DNA of 64,000 bases from Trichoplax adhaerens (lineage: Eukaryota; Placozoa; Uniplacotomia; Trichoplacea; Trichoplacidae). The stretch's first letter is position 1. The number at the start of each line of letters is the position of its first letter. This document shows, in pieces, positions 43,332 through 56,838 of the stretch. The notes under the pieces are model-generated. The model searched no databases and was not told where the DNA came from. It saw nothing but the letters and a program-made list of their open reading frames with translations. The position numbers and the translations under genes were made by a program. The DNA is taken from contig NW_002060964.1 of the NCBI RefSeq assembly GCF_000150275.1, positions 62,001-126,000 of the forward strand. Direction: 5' to 3'.

Positions 43332-43496
43332 CTCTAGTGGATCAACCATGACTGCAAACATTAATCGGTCATTCTGAAATGGAAGATCCGATGTTAGTTT
43401 CTTCTTCACGTCGGTACTCACTATTGGTATAGCGTAGGCCATGCAATGGAGCGTAATCCATGAAAGACATAAAAGAATGGCGATGAAAGACAACAT
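43332..43496 (-). CDS. Candidate first exon encoding a signal peptide
   Basis: Not recognised. The ATG at 43496 has an in-frame stop two codons upstream. It opens a frame starting with an apparent secretion signal: hydrophobic core FIAILLCLSWITL and a plausible cleavage site after MAYA. About 35 hydrophilic residues follow, with a phase-0 donor (GAG|GTTTGG, 43332/43331). Another donor, GTGAGT, lies within the frame after AIPI. Unspliced, the frame ends with 59 codons. Local base composition is less AT-rich than its surroundings, as expected of coding DNA. It may begin a secreted-protein gene reading toward 42.7 kb or beyond; the next exon is not identified. Confidence 0.35.
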
Positions 43497-46400
43497 TGCA
43501 GTTCAAATTAATCTATTGCCGAATGTAATCTTCAATTAAAAGCAAGCCTTTTAACTATCAAGTAATAAATTGATATCGTCGATAAGGATAGGCGATGGCT
43601 ATAGTATATAGCTTAAAGAAATATCCAATCTCCAATTTTAGGGCAATTTACTTAATGCATAAAACTGCACTTGCATAAATAACTTAAAATCAAGAAAATG
43701 TTTTAGAAACTTCCACAACCTCAGGATGTTAAACTTGCTGGCTAATATTGAATCTCAAATTTTCCGACTTGTTTTTATATGCTCCTACATACCAGCAAGC
43801 CATTGATGGTATAACAATAAGAGCAAGTTAACACTGTCAATGATTTGTATTTATTAATTGATCATCATTTTTTATTTTATGCCTTTGTTCCATTCTAATG
43901 TTATGATACCTTCAACTCATGATGAAGGATATTAGACAATGAGTCGGTATAAGCGAGGATTTAAAGATCAGAATTCCTTCAAGAGCTAAATTGCACAAAA
44001 TCTATCATTAATACTATCGAGACTTTAATAACGTTATGAAAGGATTCAAAGCTGTTTATCCAGCCCACCCCCTACTTTAGGACTTTGATTATGCTATTTT
44101 GTTGGACATTGTTTAATTTAGAATAGATTTAATTTCAACTTTTGTCATTAAACATATCGATATAATATATTTGAAGTAATCTATATTGATGGAACATGGC
44201 ACAAAAAATAGAGGAAACAAAAAAGTACTTAGCCAACTATGAACCCAATGTTTAATAATAGTTAATATTCAAACAGCACCTTCATTTACAACTATTTTAT
44301 GTGTCTTATTTTCTTTCAAGCCGTAATAGTATTGCATTATTGACTAGCTTTATTTAATGGTAATGTTAGAAATGAGGTTGAAATAAAATTAATAAATGAT
44401 CATTTTATTAAGTTGGCTAAAAATAAGGTTGAAATTTACTTGGATAGACATCAAAGTCATTGATAAAATAAGATTAATGAGCTATCATCTTCTTGAGTTG
44501 GCCATGGAAAAAGGATTCGATTCACGTACATCTACTTTCAGTCTAGATAGAATTGATTTGACAGCATGATAATGATTTTTTTGTCTATCCTTCATTTTTA
44601 TAGGAACCTTTAAGTTAGTACTATTGTGTTTTCTAAAACGTCGTTACGAATTTCATTCCTTTTTTTCATTAAAATCCATCCATTGATGTAATAAATGACG
44701 ACATGCACTCATTTCTGTCTTGGTGTCTACGATTGTGTGTCATACTTGTTTTGTCTTTTTACATATGACGATATCTATTTAATCATGTAGACTGTTCCAT
44801 GACAGTAATACGTACTTGAGCTTAGCTACGCCAACCTATTTTCAATGAATATTGTATACAGCTGACAAAATAAATGAATAAACATCCTAAGTGATGGGAA
44901 TTATTTTGATTATCAAGATACCGGATAGGGTGATCGATCAGTTTTGTCGAAAATGATCTGGTATTAATCATGTCTATAAAGCTACTATATAACAACGGTA
45001 GACGATCTGTTCCAGTCAAGCTCTATCCATCAAAATATTTCCATTATGACTGCAATGATGTTATTGTAAGGAAAGATATTCACGTCTTGTATTTGTCATT
45101 CGACAATAACCAACATTCAGTCTTAGAGTCATGACTAGGGGATTAAGTAAACAGCTGAATAGCAAGTAGAAAATGGATAGAAAGGTATTAATTGATGATA
45201 ATTAGGCATCCTAGACTGATAGGAAATGGATAGATCATATTTGATCGGGAATAAATCATTATGACCTTATACTTGACGTGAATTTTCAATCATGACCACA
45301 TCATTTGCTCCTCCTCTTTCCCTTTTTTGAATAATAATTTTACCTCTCCCTTCTGTTCAATCATAAGAGTAATATTGATCATTGATAAAAGTGAATGTCT
45401 TATTGCTTACTTCGGGAATGATAACAATGATCAAACTGAAGTAATTAATATATAAGTATAGCTAGATGTTATTGTAAAAGCATAAATAAATTATTTTACG
45501 ATTTAAACTTGACTCTGTTGATAGCATCTCCTATTCCGATAGAGCTAGACTTAATAAAATAGTCTCAGATCGAGATGACGGATAGAATAATATTAAATAA
45601 AAGCAACTCAAGAATGAATATAACTGTTAGATCGAAAAAAATAAGAATGAAAGCCTTGTCGTCTTAAGTCGACTACTAAAGAGTATTGATTTAGTCGAAG
45701 TAATGATTAAACTTTTGATTAGTAAGGTGTAAATTAAGATTAACTACTAATATCTACAACATAGGATTGCCTTAGCTTTGAAATCTATCTGTGAGTTATT
45801 TTTAGATTATAGTCTAAAATATTCAAAACTAGAGTTTCCATGCAAGTATAGATACTATTTATTTTTGCTGTGGTCATTTACGAAGATCGAATTAAAGTTA
45901 TAATTAGGATATTCCTTTCATTAAAATTAGTCTATCTATTGAAACCTTTCCTAACTACCTCCACCCCCATCTTCCTGGTCAACTTAATATAATTTCCTAA
46001 TTATCATCAGAACTAGCAACAGCAATATCAAATATTGATTACCACAAGGAGTTATTTAATGTTGATGCTATTGGAAATGATTTAATTTCTTTGATTGTTC
46101 TGCTTTGTGTATTAGACATGTCGCTTACTTTCTTGTGACGTTATGTAACTATCTAAGTGATGTTATAACAGTTGTTTCTTCTTTAATTGGATTATAAACG
46201 AGGCAGGACGATTGACATAGATTTTTATTAATTACTGATTATAATGCAGTAAAATAGCTCCAATCTTAAGCTATAATTTTTAAGTTCCAATTTTCTTGTG
46301 GTATTCTGCTATACTTCCAAGGTTAAAGATCTTTTTGAGATAATTATGCCAATATTGTATTTATTTACATCAGCTTGATTAAACAATAAACCAAAATTGA

Positions 46401-46509
46401 AAGTTTATGCGAAGATCCTGTAGACAATTAATTATTTTTATTCTTGATTTATATAGACAAAAATACCCAATCTTGACCAATTTGTGATTTTGCATAAATT
46501 GAAAAATAG
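43497..46509. other. Gene-poor AT-rich stretch
   Basis: No gene recognised. Short C-rich words (CCCACCCC-like) recur at about 41385, 42453, 44063 and 45953 in and before this stretch. They are the only obvious departures from uniform AT-rich composition. Confidence 0.45.
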
Positions 46510-47230
46510 ATCGAATAGAAGAGTATGTTTAAAAATAACCTTAACATAGCTTTGAATCAATACTTAAAGGATTTAAGACTGAAATTACGGTGTCTACCGG
46601 TGATTATTATCCAGTTATTCCTTTCTTCTTACGATAGCCTTGCATCAGTAATCAATCATTTATTTAATCAATACTTCAAAATTTATCCGTTACCATTTTC
46701 CTTCTCATCATGATAGCTTTGAATCGTTATTGGATAAATGATTTAATAGTTAAACTAACTACCATTAATTATTGTCCAGTTTATCCTTTCTTCTTACAGT
46801 AATGTCATATCCAAAATCAATTATATAATTATTTAGTAAGTAGTTCAAATATACATCCATTACTATTTTTAAATTTTTTCTTTCTTCTTATAATAGCTTT
46901 GAATCAGTACCAAATAAGTTATTTTAATATTCTAAGTGTCTATAGATTATTATTATCCAAGTTTTCCTTCTTTCTACGATAACTTTGGATCAATATTGAG
47001 TAAATTGCTCCACAATTCATTTTACTACCAGTTACTATAATTACAATTATTATCTAGTTTTATCTTTCTTGTTACCATAGCCTTGAATCATTGCTCTATA
47101 GTTTTATTCCACGATTTTGAACTCTACCGATTATAATCCGTTATTCCAGCTCTCTTTCTTTTTACGGTAACCTTAAATCAATTTACTATAATTATATTGA
47201 TTGTTAGAGCAATTGCCGGCTATTATCACG
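46510..47230. repeat. Degenerate ~88-bp tandem array, about eight units
   Basis: A block like ATTATCCAGTTTTTCCTTTC followed by TTCTTACGATAGCTTTGAAT recurs. The TAGCTTTGAAT-like element starts near 46546, 46634, 46712, 46798, 46892, 46980, 47078 and 47167, a spacing of 78-98 bp. The units are diverged but keep the order pyrimidine tract, TAGCTTTGAATCA, AT-rich filler and ACTACC..TTA. An old minisatellite is the simplest reading. Confidence 0.75.
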
Positions 47231-50200
47231 CAATTTTCTTTCCCAATCTTTCATTAGAATCTTATTTATATAAAACTTTTTCACATATGTATATATCTAT
47301 ATAAAGTTATCAATACATAGTAGCTGGCATTCATTATTGCAAAACACTTCTTCCATATCATTGTTGAATTAGTAAATCACCTTGCATCAGCACCTAAAGT
47401 AAATTATAAGTAATTATTGGCATTATGAAATAAAGCAATGAAAAAAGATGTTAATTAGGCATGTTAAAATTGAGTGTTTAGTTAAATAATGTCATTGTTG
47501 GATGATCTCCACATTTACTTGAAAGTAGAGCGGCTTTTTTGAAGAGAAGTATCCTTGGTTACTGGACTTAATAGTAGACTCTAATCATCAAGTAGGATAA
47601 CAACTGTAATATTATTCACAAAGTCAACATTTTTTACAACGAATAATCTAAAGTGGAATTGCAATAATATCATAGTGGACATATCACTCAATGTCAAAGA
47701 ATAATGTAAATTTATTACTGCTTTTAATTACTGTTTCTAGCTTGCTGTTCAATAGGGTATCGTTTTTAAAACAAATTCCACTTAAAATCGTCTCTACATG
47801 CCTATTCTTAGATCTTTCTTTCAAATATATGTACTGTATATTCATTATTTGTTATATCGCTGATTGAATAGTATATATGTATATGTTATATACTTAACAA
47901 GGTAGAAAAAGATATAAATCGTCTAATTGATTCTTTCGTTCTACTTGTTTAAAGTGCTTTTGAAGTTATCACTCATTTTAGGATATTTTTCAATTCTTTC
48001 TGTTGATGATTTATCCATCCGACGATTACAGGTGCAATACTAAAGAATATTGTGTTATTTATGTAGGAAGCTACCATTTGAACTTTTCCCAGGTCCTACA
48101 TCGAGTATTGATACGTTCCATTGGCCACTTCCTTATTATGCACGATCGGCAATTTCAATTACCAACTATAGACAGTTTACAGTAGATTTCCTTCAATCGA
48201 ATAGATTACATCAACAGATGCTTTCCAAAAATAAATATTGACTGATATAATCTATTGCAGTGGTTCACGTCTAATTTGTTCAATCCGTCAGTTAAAATAT
48301 ATAAAAGGTTACGTCTATTTTAGCGAAATAGTGTTCATCTTGAATTGGCTGAGGCTTAATTTTACGACTTTCATTTCTAACCAAAAGGCACTATTTATTA
48401 CCATGTCTACTTTTATCCAGTGCCAATACTACAGTAATAAAGCTATTTTTAAGTGAGTAACCTTAATATCTACTTTACTCAACATGTAAACAAAGTGAGT
48501 GAGTCAAGTATAGACTTCCGAGCTACCTGACGCTGAAAGAAAATGGTGGCTTTGGATAAATAAATTCTCATGTATTGACGACACTTTTTATCCAATTTTA
48601 GCACCCTACTAATTATGTAATGATATGGATAACGCCAAGATTAAAACAAACCAAGATAACGATAAGAATTTTCAGTATTGCGCCATAGAGGAGCCGTATT
48701 TATACTATTACACATCCATGAACGAGATTGAACTCAATACTTGTGCCAATATAGACCATAAATTATTCTATCTTACCTTAGTAGGATGGATTAGTCCATG
48801 TAATCGTATATACCAATATTGCCCGGATATATCGCTTTAAAGATATATATGGCTGCCTGTCTATATAGGGAATCCTGTTGTCTTTTCTATAGACGTCCTT
48901 AGAATCCCATACTCAATCGATATAACTGCTTATTATGTAAGGATTTAATGCTTCCTATGTCAGGATAATAGGGGTCTGTACGCATCTGTAGAGTTGGTAA
49001 TTTGTTCAAAATTAGTTTATACTTCATAATTGATTCATTTTCACTACCGGTTAATCAACTTGACGTTCATCTTAGGGTGATTCTAGTTGAAATTTCCAAG
49101 ATTTTATTTGTCTATGTTAAGGTTAAAATCGATAGCATACGTTGGATATTAATAATATCACAACAGATGCTCATGTTAAATTTCTGCTAGGTTAAGATAT
49201 TATATATTGCTGTGGTTTTAACTCAAAAATTTATTACAGCAAATAAAGTCTATGATATCCATTACACTAGCCTGAAATAAAGCAACTCTAACGATACAGA
49301 AGACGTCATATGAAATTATAGAATACCTTCTACAGCGTAATAAGGAACTTTATGTAAAGACAAAGTAACCTACAAATACTTCTAATTCATAGATAGACTT
49401 TGGATAGATCGATATTAGGGTAATAAAATTGTCTACTTATTTCTATAAAGGCGATGTATTTTCTGTCAAAAATCAAGTGATCGTCATGTCTATCAACAGC
49501 CTGCAAGGAATGAATGAATGATTTGATATCAATTAATATTATAAATAAGGAATAGGCATTAAGTCAAGATATTGTTGAAAACTAATAAATGAATTAGTCA
49601 AGTAGACAATAATGTCCTCATTGTTGGTGAATTGACAAGGCTATAGTGAAATTTAGAACTACTAAAGGACGATATCCTTACAGACGAAATATCCATTAGA
49701 AAACAAGAAAGGTATAAATAATTATACCATGATTGTTCCAAAAATATAAGCAAAGATGCTACCACTTAGGCCGATGAATCAATCAGGCCAACAAACTAAA
49801 CTGCTTATGCTATCATTAAATCATATTACTCCATTTCTGATTATGATTTTGTTGGAATAGATTTCCTCTTATAGTGCCCATGATTTTGTTAATGCCTTTT
49901 AAATCGATGTCAACCATTGTTTAAATTAGCATTATTATCAAAACTACGCTAAATGTTTGCTAATCATTTCCAGTTAGCTAATGTACCATAGGCAATAAAA
50001 ACATGATTGCCATAAATGATTTAATTTGAGCCTAGGTAGAAATAAAATTGAATTTTAAAGGTACTATAGCGTAACCTACCGTCTTATAAAACAAGTATTT
50101 AAAATGTGTTTTGTAATGACAAAATATCGAGGAAGAAGTTCCTAGAAATACTGAAGTGATGATGACGAAGGCGTAAAAAAATTGATAAAAATTTCATTAT

Positions 50201-51949
50201 CTTGGGAGAATTGTATGATGATGAAAGAAGATAATTGTAATAGCCAATAGAAAGGGTTTTTATCCGGTTTACACTTGCCTTAACAATACGGTTTAAGATT
50301 GCATTTAGGATAATCCACGCGCCCTAAAACATTAAAATTCTACTTTCTTTTTCTCTTTAGTATTTCATTATGCTTATTAAATTAACGAACGATTCGGTCT
50401 AAACTTCGATTTCAAGGCTTACTTCCGTAGTAGATTATACAATTTCAATACCTCTATACACTACTAGTTTTTAATAATAGTTACTCATTATTTATTCCAA
50501 ATTTTGGTAAAATGAGATAATGTATTACCGGAAAAGGATGACTCAGGATGTTAAAGATATTATACGACCAATATGACCCGACGTGCTACCGTAAATCTCC
50601 GAAATACTTATTTTACGCTTAAAATGAGTAGTATGTACATTTAATATAGAATATTAATATATTAAAACAGCCTCTTTGGAATTAGTACCTACTGATAGAC
50701 TATATATATGTTTCATGGAAATTTTTGTAAAGAGAGAGGCTTTATTAGTAGAAAAGCGTAATATTAGATATTCCTGTTATTATTGCATTTTCTATGATAA
50801 ATTAAAGACGGCAGTGCAATTTCATCCTCAAGTTACATTATAATGTCCGAGCGTAGTTCGATTTCAAAGAATGGTACAGTATAATGATAGATAACACTGT
50901 AAAAGTATTTGCCTGTCATTTCTATATGAATAGTTAAGCTTAGAATTTTGGCTGCATATCAGACTGGCTCGGACTTCGTTCTAGCTGCGTTTGGTTTTAG
51001 GTTATTAGTGCTCCTAGATAGCTACTAATGGTTTGAATTACTTATTGTAAAAATTTTTATTTTATTATAGAGCCTTAAATAAAAATTGACTTTCACGGAT
51101 AATGAAATATTTTATTTTCGGAGGAACGATTCTGTACACACAGATAGCATTACACCTCCAGTTGTAGTTTACAATTTGTCCAAATAGCCTGAAGCATATT
51201 AAATTTTATTAAGTAATCTAAATTAATTGATAAACTAGATTGAGGAATGATATGGCTGAAAATAACTTTTGACTAATACGATACTTCGTAATCCGTATAC
51301 AGATGCTAGATAGTAGTAATGAATGAGCTTATGACAAACCTTGTCGACATATTGATTAACAAAATAGATATGAAATGAATAATTACTTAATTAGCTTTAG
51401 GAAGCGTATGTATTGGTTGTTTATATCGTTCGATTTGGCATGATAGATAATAATCGTCCGGAAAACAATCATAAAGGGTAATATAATATGATTTCAATTG
51501 TATTTATAATTGATATAGAAATAAAATCTACAGTTGCTAGGATAAAATTAAGATGATAAGAATGTTAAAATCGCTTAGTCTTTGTTTATCTACTCCATCT
51601 GCTCTGACAAGAGTCCATCGCCGATTATTTAGATATTTTGAATTATTGGAATGTTCCATCCTATTTGGTAATAATTTCTTTATTAAACATGAAGGCATGG
51701 ATTTGAAGCTTATAAAAAACCTATTGCATGTTTTATCAAAAATGATAATGCTTATAATACCGCATATATTCTCGTATTAATGTATGGTCTAAAGACTGAC
51801 AATACCGCTTTTAAGATCAGTAGCTTCAAGGATTTTCTAATTAACAGGAATGAATTAATCTTAACCAGATGATGAGGTATATAGGGATTAATTAGACGAT
51901 TTTTGGACTATTTTGTATATGTTGAATGGAATAGCCGAAAAATAATGCC
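47231..51949. other. Gene-poor AT-rich stretch
   Basis: No gene recognised. Open frames at 48003-48456 and 48625-48840 are slightly less AT-rich than their surroundings, and one is preceded by an ATTTTAG acceptor (48601). They match nothing I know and lack linkable exons. Confidence 0.45.
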
Positions 51950-52620
51950 AGAATTGTATAGAGGCAGTAAAATGGCAATATTTGAAAGCCTTTGTATTTT
52001 ATTTCGAAGATATCTAGTTATCCAGATACGCATCGTATCATCAGAGATACTCTTAATGATGCTGAATATATTAATTGGCTTTTGAAAGCCGCAATTATTA
52101 TAGATATTGTAAGAATCGATGTCATTCTTAGCAATAATATTGAAATATCAAAGTCTGCTCATAATATTTTGTTACTGATTCTAATTTCATAACGATAATT
52201 TTTTTTTCGAAGACATTGGGTTGTGTGGAGACAAGTTACGATTAAAGCTATCCTTAATAATACAAAAAGTTTTATTAATTTGCTAGCAAAACCTGTTATT
52301 GTTGTAGATATTGAAAAATTAAACTCAGCTGTAGCAACAATGTTGCGGTATCATGGCTTGCCCGTGGAACTTTGAGATTAATTCAACACGCATCTTTATG
52401 GTTTCACCTACTATATTAATCTTTAAAAGATTTTAGTTATGCAGATTTCCAGTTATAACTTAAGATACTCTCAATTAATAAAATTATTTATTAGTGATTT
52501 GTAAAGGTTGTACTTATTGTAGAAACTATAAGATTTGATGCTGGTCTTGATACGAATATTGAATTACTGAGCTAACGGAACTTGCCTGCATAATTATGGC
52601 TGTTTTATTAGTGATACGAG
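51950..52620. repeat. Degenerate ~210-bp tandem repeat
   Basis: Three diverged copies centre on TTATTGTAGATATTGTAAGA-like sequence near 52068-52115, 52272-52320 and 52487-52540, spaced about 205 and 213 bp. Each is preceded by an ACTCTTAATAAT-like block. Copy boundaries are blurred by divergence. Confidence 0.5.
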
Positions 52621-55600
52621 TATTATGTTGATGTAGACAACAGGATACATCCAAGAATAATAGAATATATCAATATTAAACTTTGTCAATCGAGGTTTCC
52701 CCAAAGCTGTAAATAATTGACTTCTTATTGATCTAAATTTATAATTGTTTATGCACCAATGCATGTAAATACTTGCTATACGCGTATTTGATGAAAATTG
52801 ATTTAATTTCAGCGCGTTTGAAACCTTTACCTACAGTTAAATCCACATAGACGTGATTAATTTTAAATAGGTACCCAAAAGACTTCTTATACTCCTAGAA
52901 GTTGTTATATTCGTAATATTAAACGTATTATATCTTTGTTTTAGCTCTCTTTACTTAATTTATAATTTAACATAACCATTAAGTCTAAAATTAAATTTCC
53001 AATCAGTAACGTAGCTAAACATGCCATAACTCCTCATATCTTCTTATTATATAAAAATATTAATTTCATCCTATAAATTACGTTTAATATAGATCTAGCC
53101 GTAAACACATTTTATAAATATGTTTAAACCCTTACAATTTGACGTGGTTTGATTATATAAAATATTTGCCTATACGACAAATAAGTCATATTTAATTTTT
53201 GTTGAATTTTAGGCCGGCATATTAGCTGCAAACTCCAAAAAGATCTTGATACGAACCCGTATGAACATTTAAGAGCTAGTTCTAGTTGTTTTAATCAACC
53301 TCAACTTCGATAATGAACTTGCTTTTATGCTATTAATTTATAGCATAAAATGAAGACAATGATTTTCATCTTATTCATCTACATGGATGTTTTTTTGTGC
53401 CTTTCCCCTATATATTAAACATGACAAATTACAACATCAAAATTTATATGGTGACTAAGAGCGATGATCATAAATTTGTTAATATGCCAACACTTGCGAA
53501 TCTATGAAAGAGTTCCTCATGGCAGATCATCAATGTATTCGGATTTGCATCGCATAAATTCGGCGATATAGGTGATAGATTAATGTAACGCAAAATTAAT
53601 TGATGACTCTAATCGTTAAGGAATAAATACGATTACATAATCATCAATAGAAAAAAACTTAGTCTATTTATTATAATAGCTACGGCAATAACATTGATTG
53701 AATGTATTAATTGAGTTCGGTCCCATACTATTCATTAGCTGCTGATATCCGTAAGCTTTAAGATCCATCCTACTGTTCTTATTGGAAATATCGCTAAAAC
53801 TTTTCCGTATAATGCGTACTGCTGGTAATACAGTATACTTATTTTTTTCAAATCAGACTACTAAAGATCATTGTTGCCGGTATCAAATGAAATTATTCGC
53901 ATATTCTTTATGTTAAAGTGAATCTGTAGTTGTAAAATGTTTGTTTGATTATAATTATTATTAAAATTGTCAGAATTTGCATAAGTTTACGATTATAGCT
54001 TATTATTAAATTCTTACAGTTGTATACCAGCCTAAAAAATTATATATTTTGAGGCTGGTCTGAAGCAGTAAGAACTTAATAATGATAATCGTTTACACTA
54101 TTCTTCATTAGATTGATCGTTATCAACCGTTGATATATTGCCATCTTTACGAAATTTTACTGGTGATTATGATAAAATTATTGCTTGACTTTTAATTATT
54201 TAGATCGCTGTAGATATTAATTAATTAATAAGATCATTCTTTATGGAAATTTAAATAATAAAGAAAGTTTTTGGATTCCTTTTTAAACAATAATAACCTT
54301 CCAGATGTAATCACGTAGATGTGGTTAATTAAACATAAAATTGCAATGATTATTGTGGCATTATCTGCCTCTGATGATGCAGTTTATTTCTCTCACCGAT
54401 TCCGGTCACCACCGGTTCATTATGATCTTTACTTTATATCACTAACTTCATTAAGATAGTTTTTAGTTTTGGGCTATAGTTCATAAGTCATTTATGTAAA
54501 CTAAGAAGTTTTCAAATATGAAGAAAGATAATAATCGACTATAATAATTAGGTTAAACTTAGATTGAAAAATTAACTAACAATTATGAAATTTTTATCGT
54601 TATTGTTTTCCTAAGAGACTATCCAAGTTTATACGTGTTGGTATTACGATTCCATTACGAGATTCTTTAAGATATTTTGCCTGTATTTACAGAAATTCTT
54701 ACTGATTTCACTTGGGCAGTTTTTAATGTTGGCTATAGACTTAAATATTAATCGTTTACTGATCTGAATATGCTAATATGTTTACGTAAGATTAGCATAG
54801 CATGTAGTGGAGTGCATGGAGACAAAATAGGATACTTGGACTACTCAAGAAGGCGATAAGGCAATGTATGGACTACTTAGATAGTTAAATGTTGTGCCCT
54901 TAAATTAGTAGAATCTTTGAAATTACGGAAGCTGATAAACATAGATCTACTAGGACTACTACTGTAGAGTTATGTACGTACTGGTTGGAGACAACTGCTG
55001 GTTTCTTCAATCCCTGTGTAGAGCTATGTACTTCTCTAATTTCAATTAGACTCAAAGAAATTTTTTGAAAGAAATTTAAATTATGGATAATACTAGCTCT
55101 TGCCTTTGAACGTAGCGGCGACTGCATGAGTGCATATTGATTTAATTGTGTTCAACTTTAATCAACAACACTTTTTGAAAAATAAAAAAACGAATGGTAA
55201 CTGCGATAGCAGTTTTCTTCGCCGATCTTGATGCGATATTTTTTAATATATAGTTATTGCGATGACAAAAGGACACCTACATTTGATATGGTAAACAGTC
55301 ATGCTTAGTATATTTCTGTTGGGGTCAGTTTGAATAATTATTTAGCTGGTTTAAATAGTTTTATACAAAATTCGAGAATTTGAATTAATTTAATTACTCT
55401 TGTAACAGCGTATGCAGCACCTAAACGCAACGATAACTTCCACATTTGAAGTCTATCTGGTTATTAATTAAATCGTATTATTGGCAATAAGGATTTGCAT
55501 ATATAACTATACGAAGTTGGTATCTTGTAAAAAATAACAGATGCTTCTGTATGGATTTATGCAAACCTTACCGATTATATCATTTCAACTAACTCCGTCA

Positions 55601-56838
55601 TTTCTACATCTTAAAGAGATAACGTTAGTAAATTATCCCGATTAACATTTTAAATTTTAGTACCCTTACTATGCTGATTGACAATATTGTTGTCAGGATA
55701 ACGGCGTAATTTTATTATTAGCATCAAAACGCTAACTTGACATTGATTTAGCGATTGATTGAAGCAAGATAAATGCAGAAAAATTCGACATTGATTGCTC
55801 GGTGGTTTAAAATATTATTCCGTAACATGGCCTTGTTAATGTTAACAATGGCTTACGAAAGAAGTTTCGACATGAAATAAAGACAAAAACATTAATAATA
55901 AGTTCAGATATGATATTAATAGTAATTTAAACTAGTGCGATATACTATTTAATTTTAAATACACATGGCATTAATTGAATATAAATTACAAGATCATGGC
56001 ATCGTTATAATCAATAACTTTCTATTTCAGAAATGTGACTACGTGGCATAAAGTCATTTAAAGTAATCGAAAAAATATAATGGTTATTCATGTTATGATA
56101 ACGTGTTGTAAACAAGGTATTATGCTAGATTCTTGCTTAAAATACATAGCCATCTACGTTAGATACATTATGTTATTAAAACAAGCATAATTTTATGCTA
56201 CCATTAAACCATTAAAAAGTATTGACATTATAGGTTTGATTCGAGATATGGTACCTATCGAATGAGGTAGAATTCCAACAACTAAATTTTAAATCAGTTT
56301 TACTTGAATCGTTAGAAATAATAACATTAAGGTAGAATAACAAAGTGATTGTTCTAACCAATTATTACAATGTAACATGATTTTTTGCAGAACATGTTGA
56401 TTTTATTTGTTTCTCTTGACATTATTTAATAATTGACTAATCAATAGTAGTTGTACTGGTATAGTAAATCGGTAAGATTGATTAACTGATTTTGTTATAC
56501 AATAATAATGATCAGGCAGTTATCGCATCTCATGCTTTGATAACGCGAATAACATAATTAGGATCGGTCTATTCCATAGCTATAGATTACTGTTTTAACC
56601 CTACAATTATAGTGATCTCGATTTCGTGTCAAATATTGGTATAACAATCTCCTGACCTTATCGGTATTGACAGCTCAAGAAAATTAGATCGATTATTCTT
56701 ATATCTCCATAATCTATCAGATGCTACTTAGATAGTGATATTCAAACCCTTTATATACCAAACTTTCGGAAGAATACATATTCAACAAGCTCGAAAGGAG
56801 CTGATGAATAATTACATAAATATATACATCTTTTACAG
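52621..56838. other. Gene-poor AT-rich stretch
   Basis: No coding exon, RNA gene or strong repeat recognised. This is the end of the 21-kb gene-poor region and the 3' flank of MED21. Confidence 0.45.

Noticed and set aside
48003-48840. A run of 60-72 codon plus-strand frames
   Set aside because: Slightly gene-like composition, but no recognised domain, no joining splice pairs and no start context.
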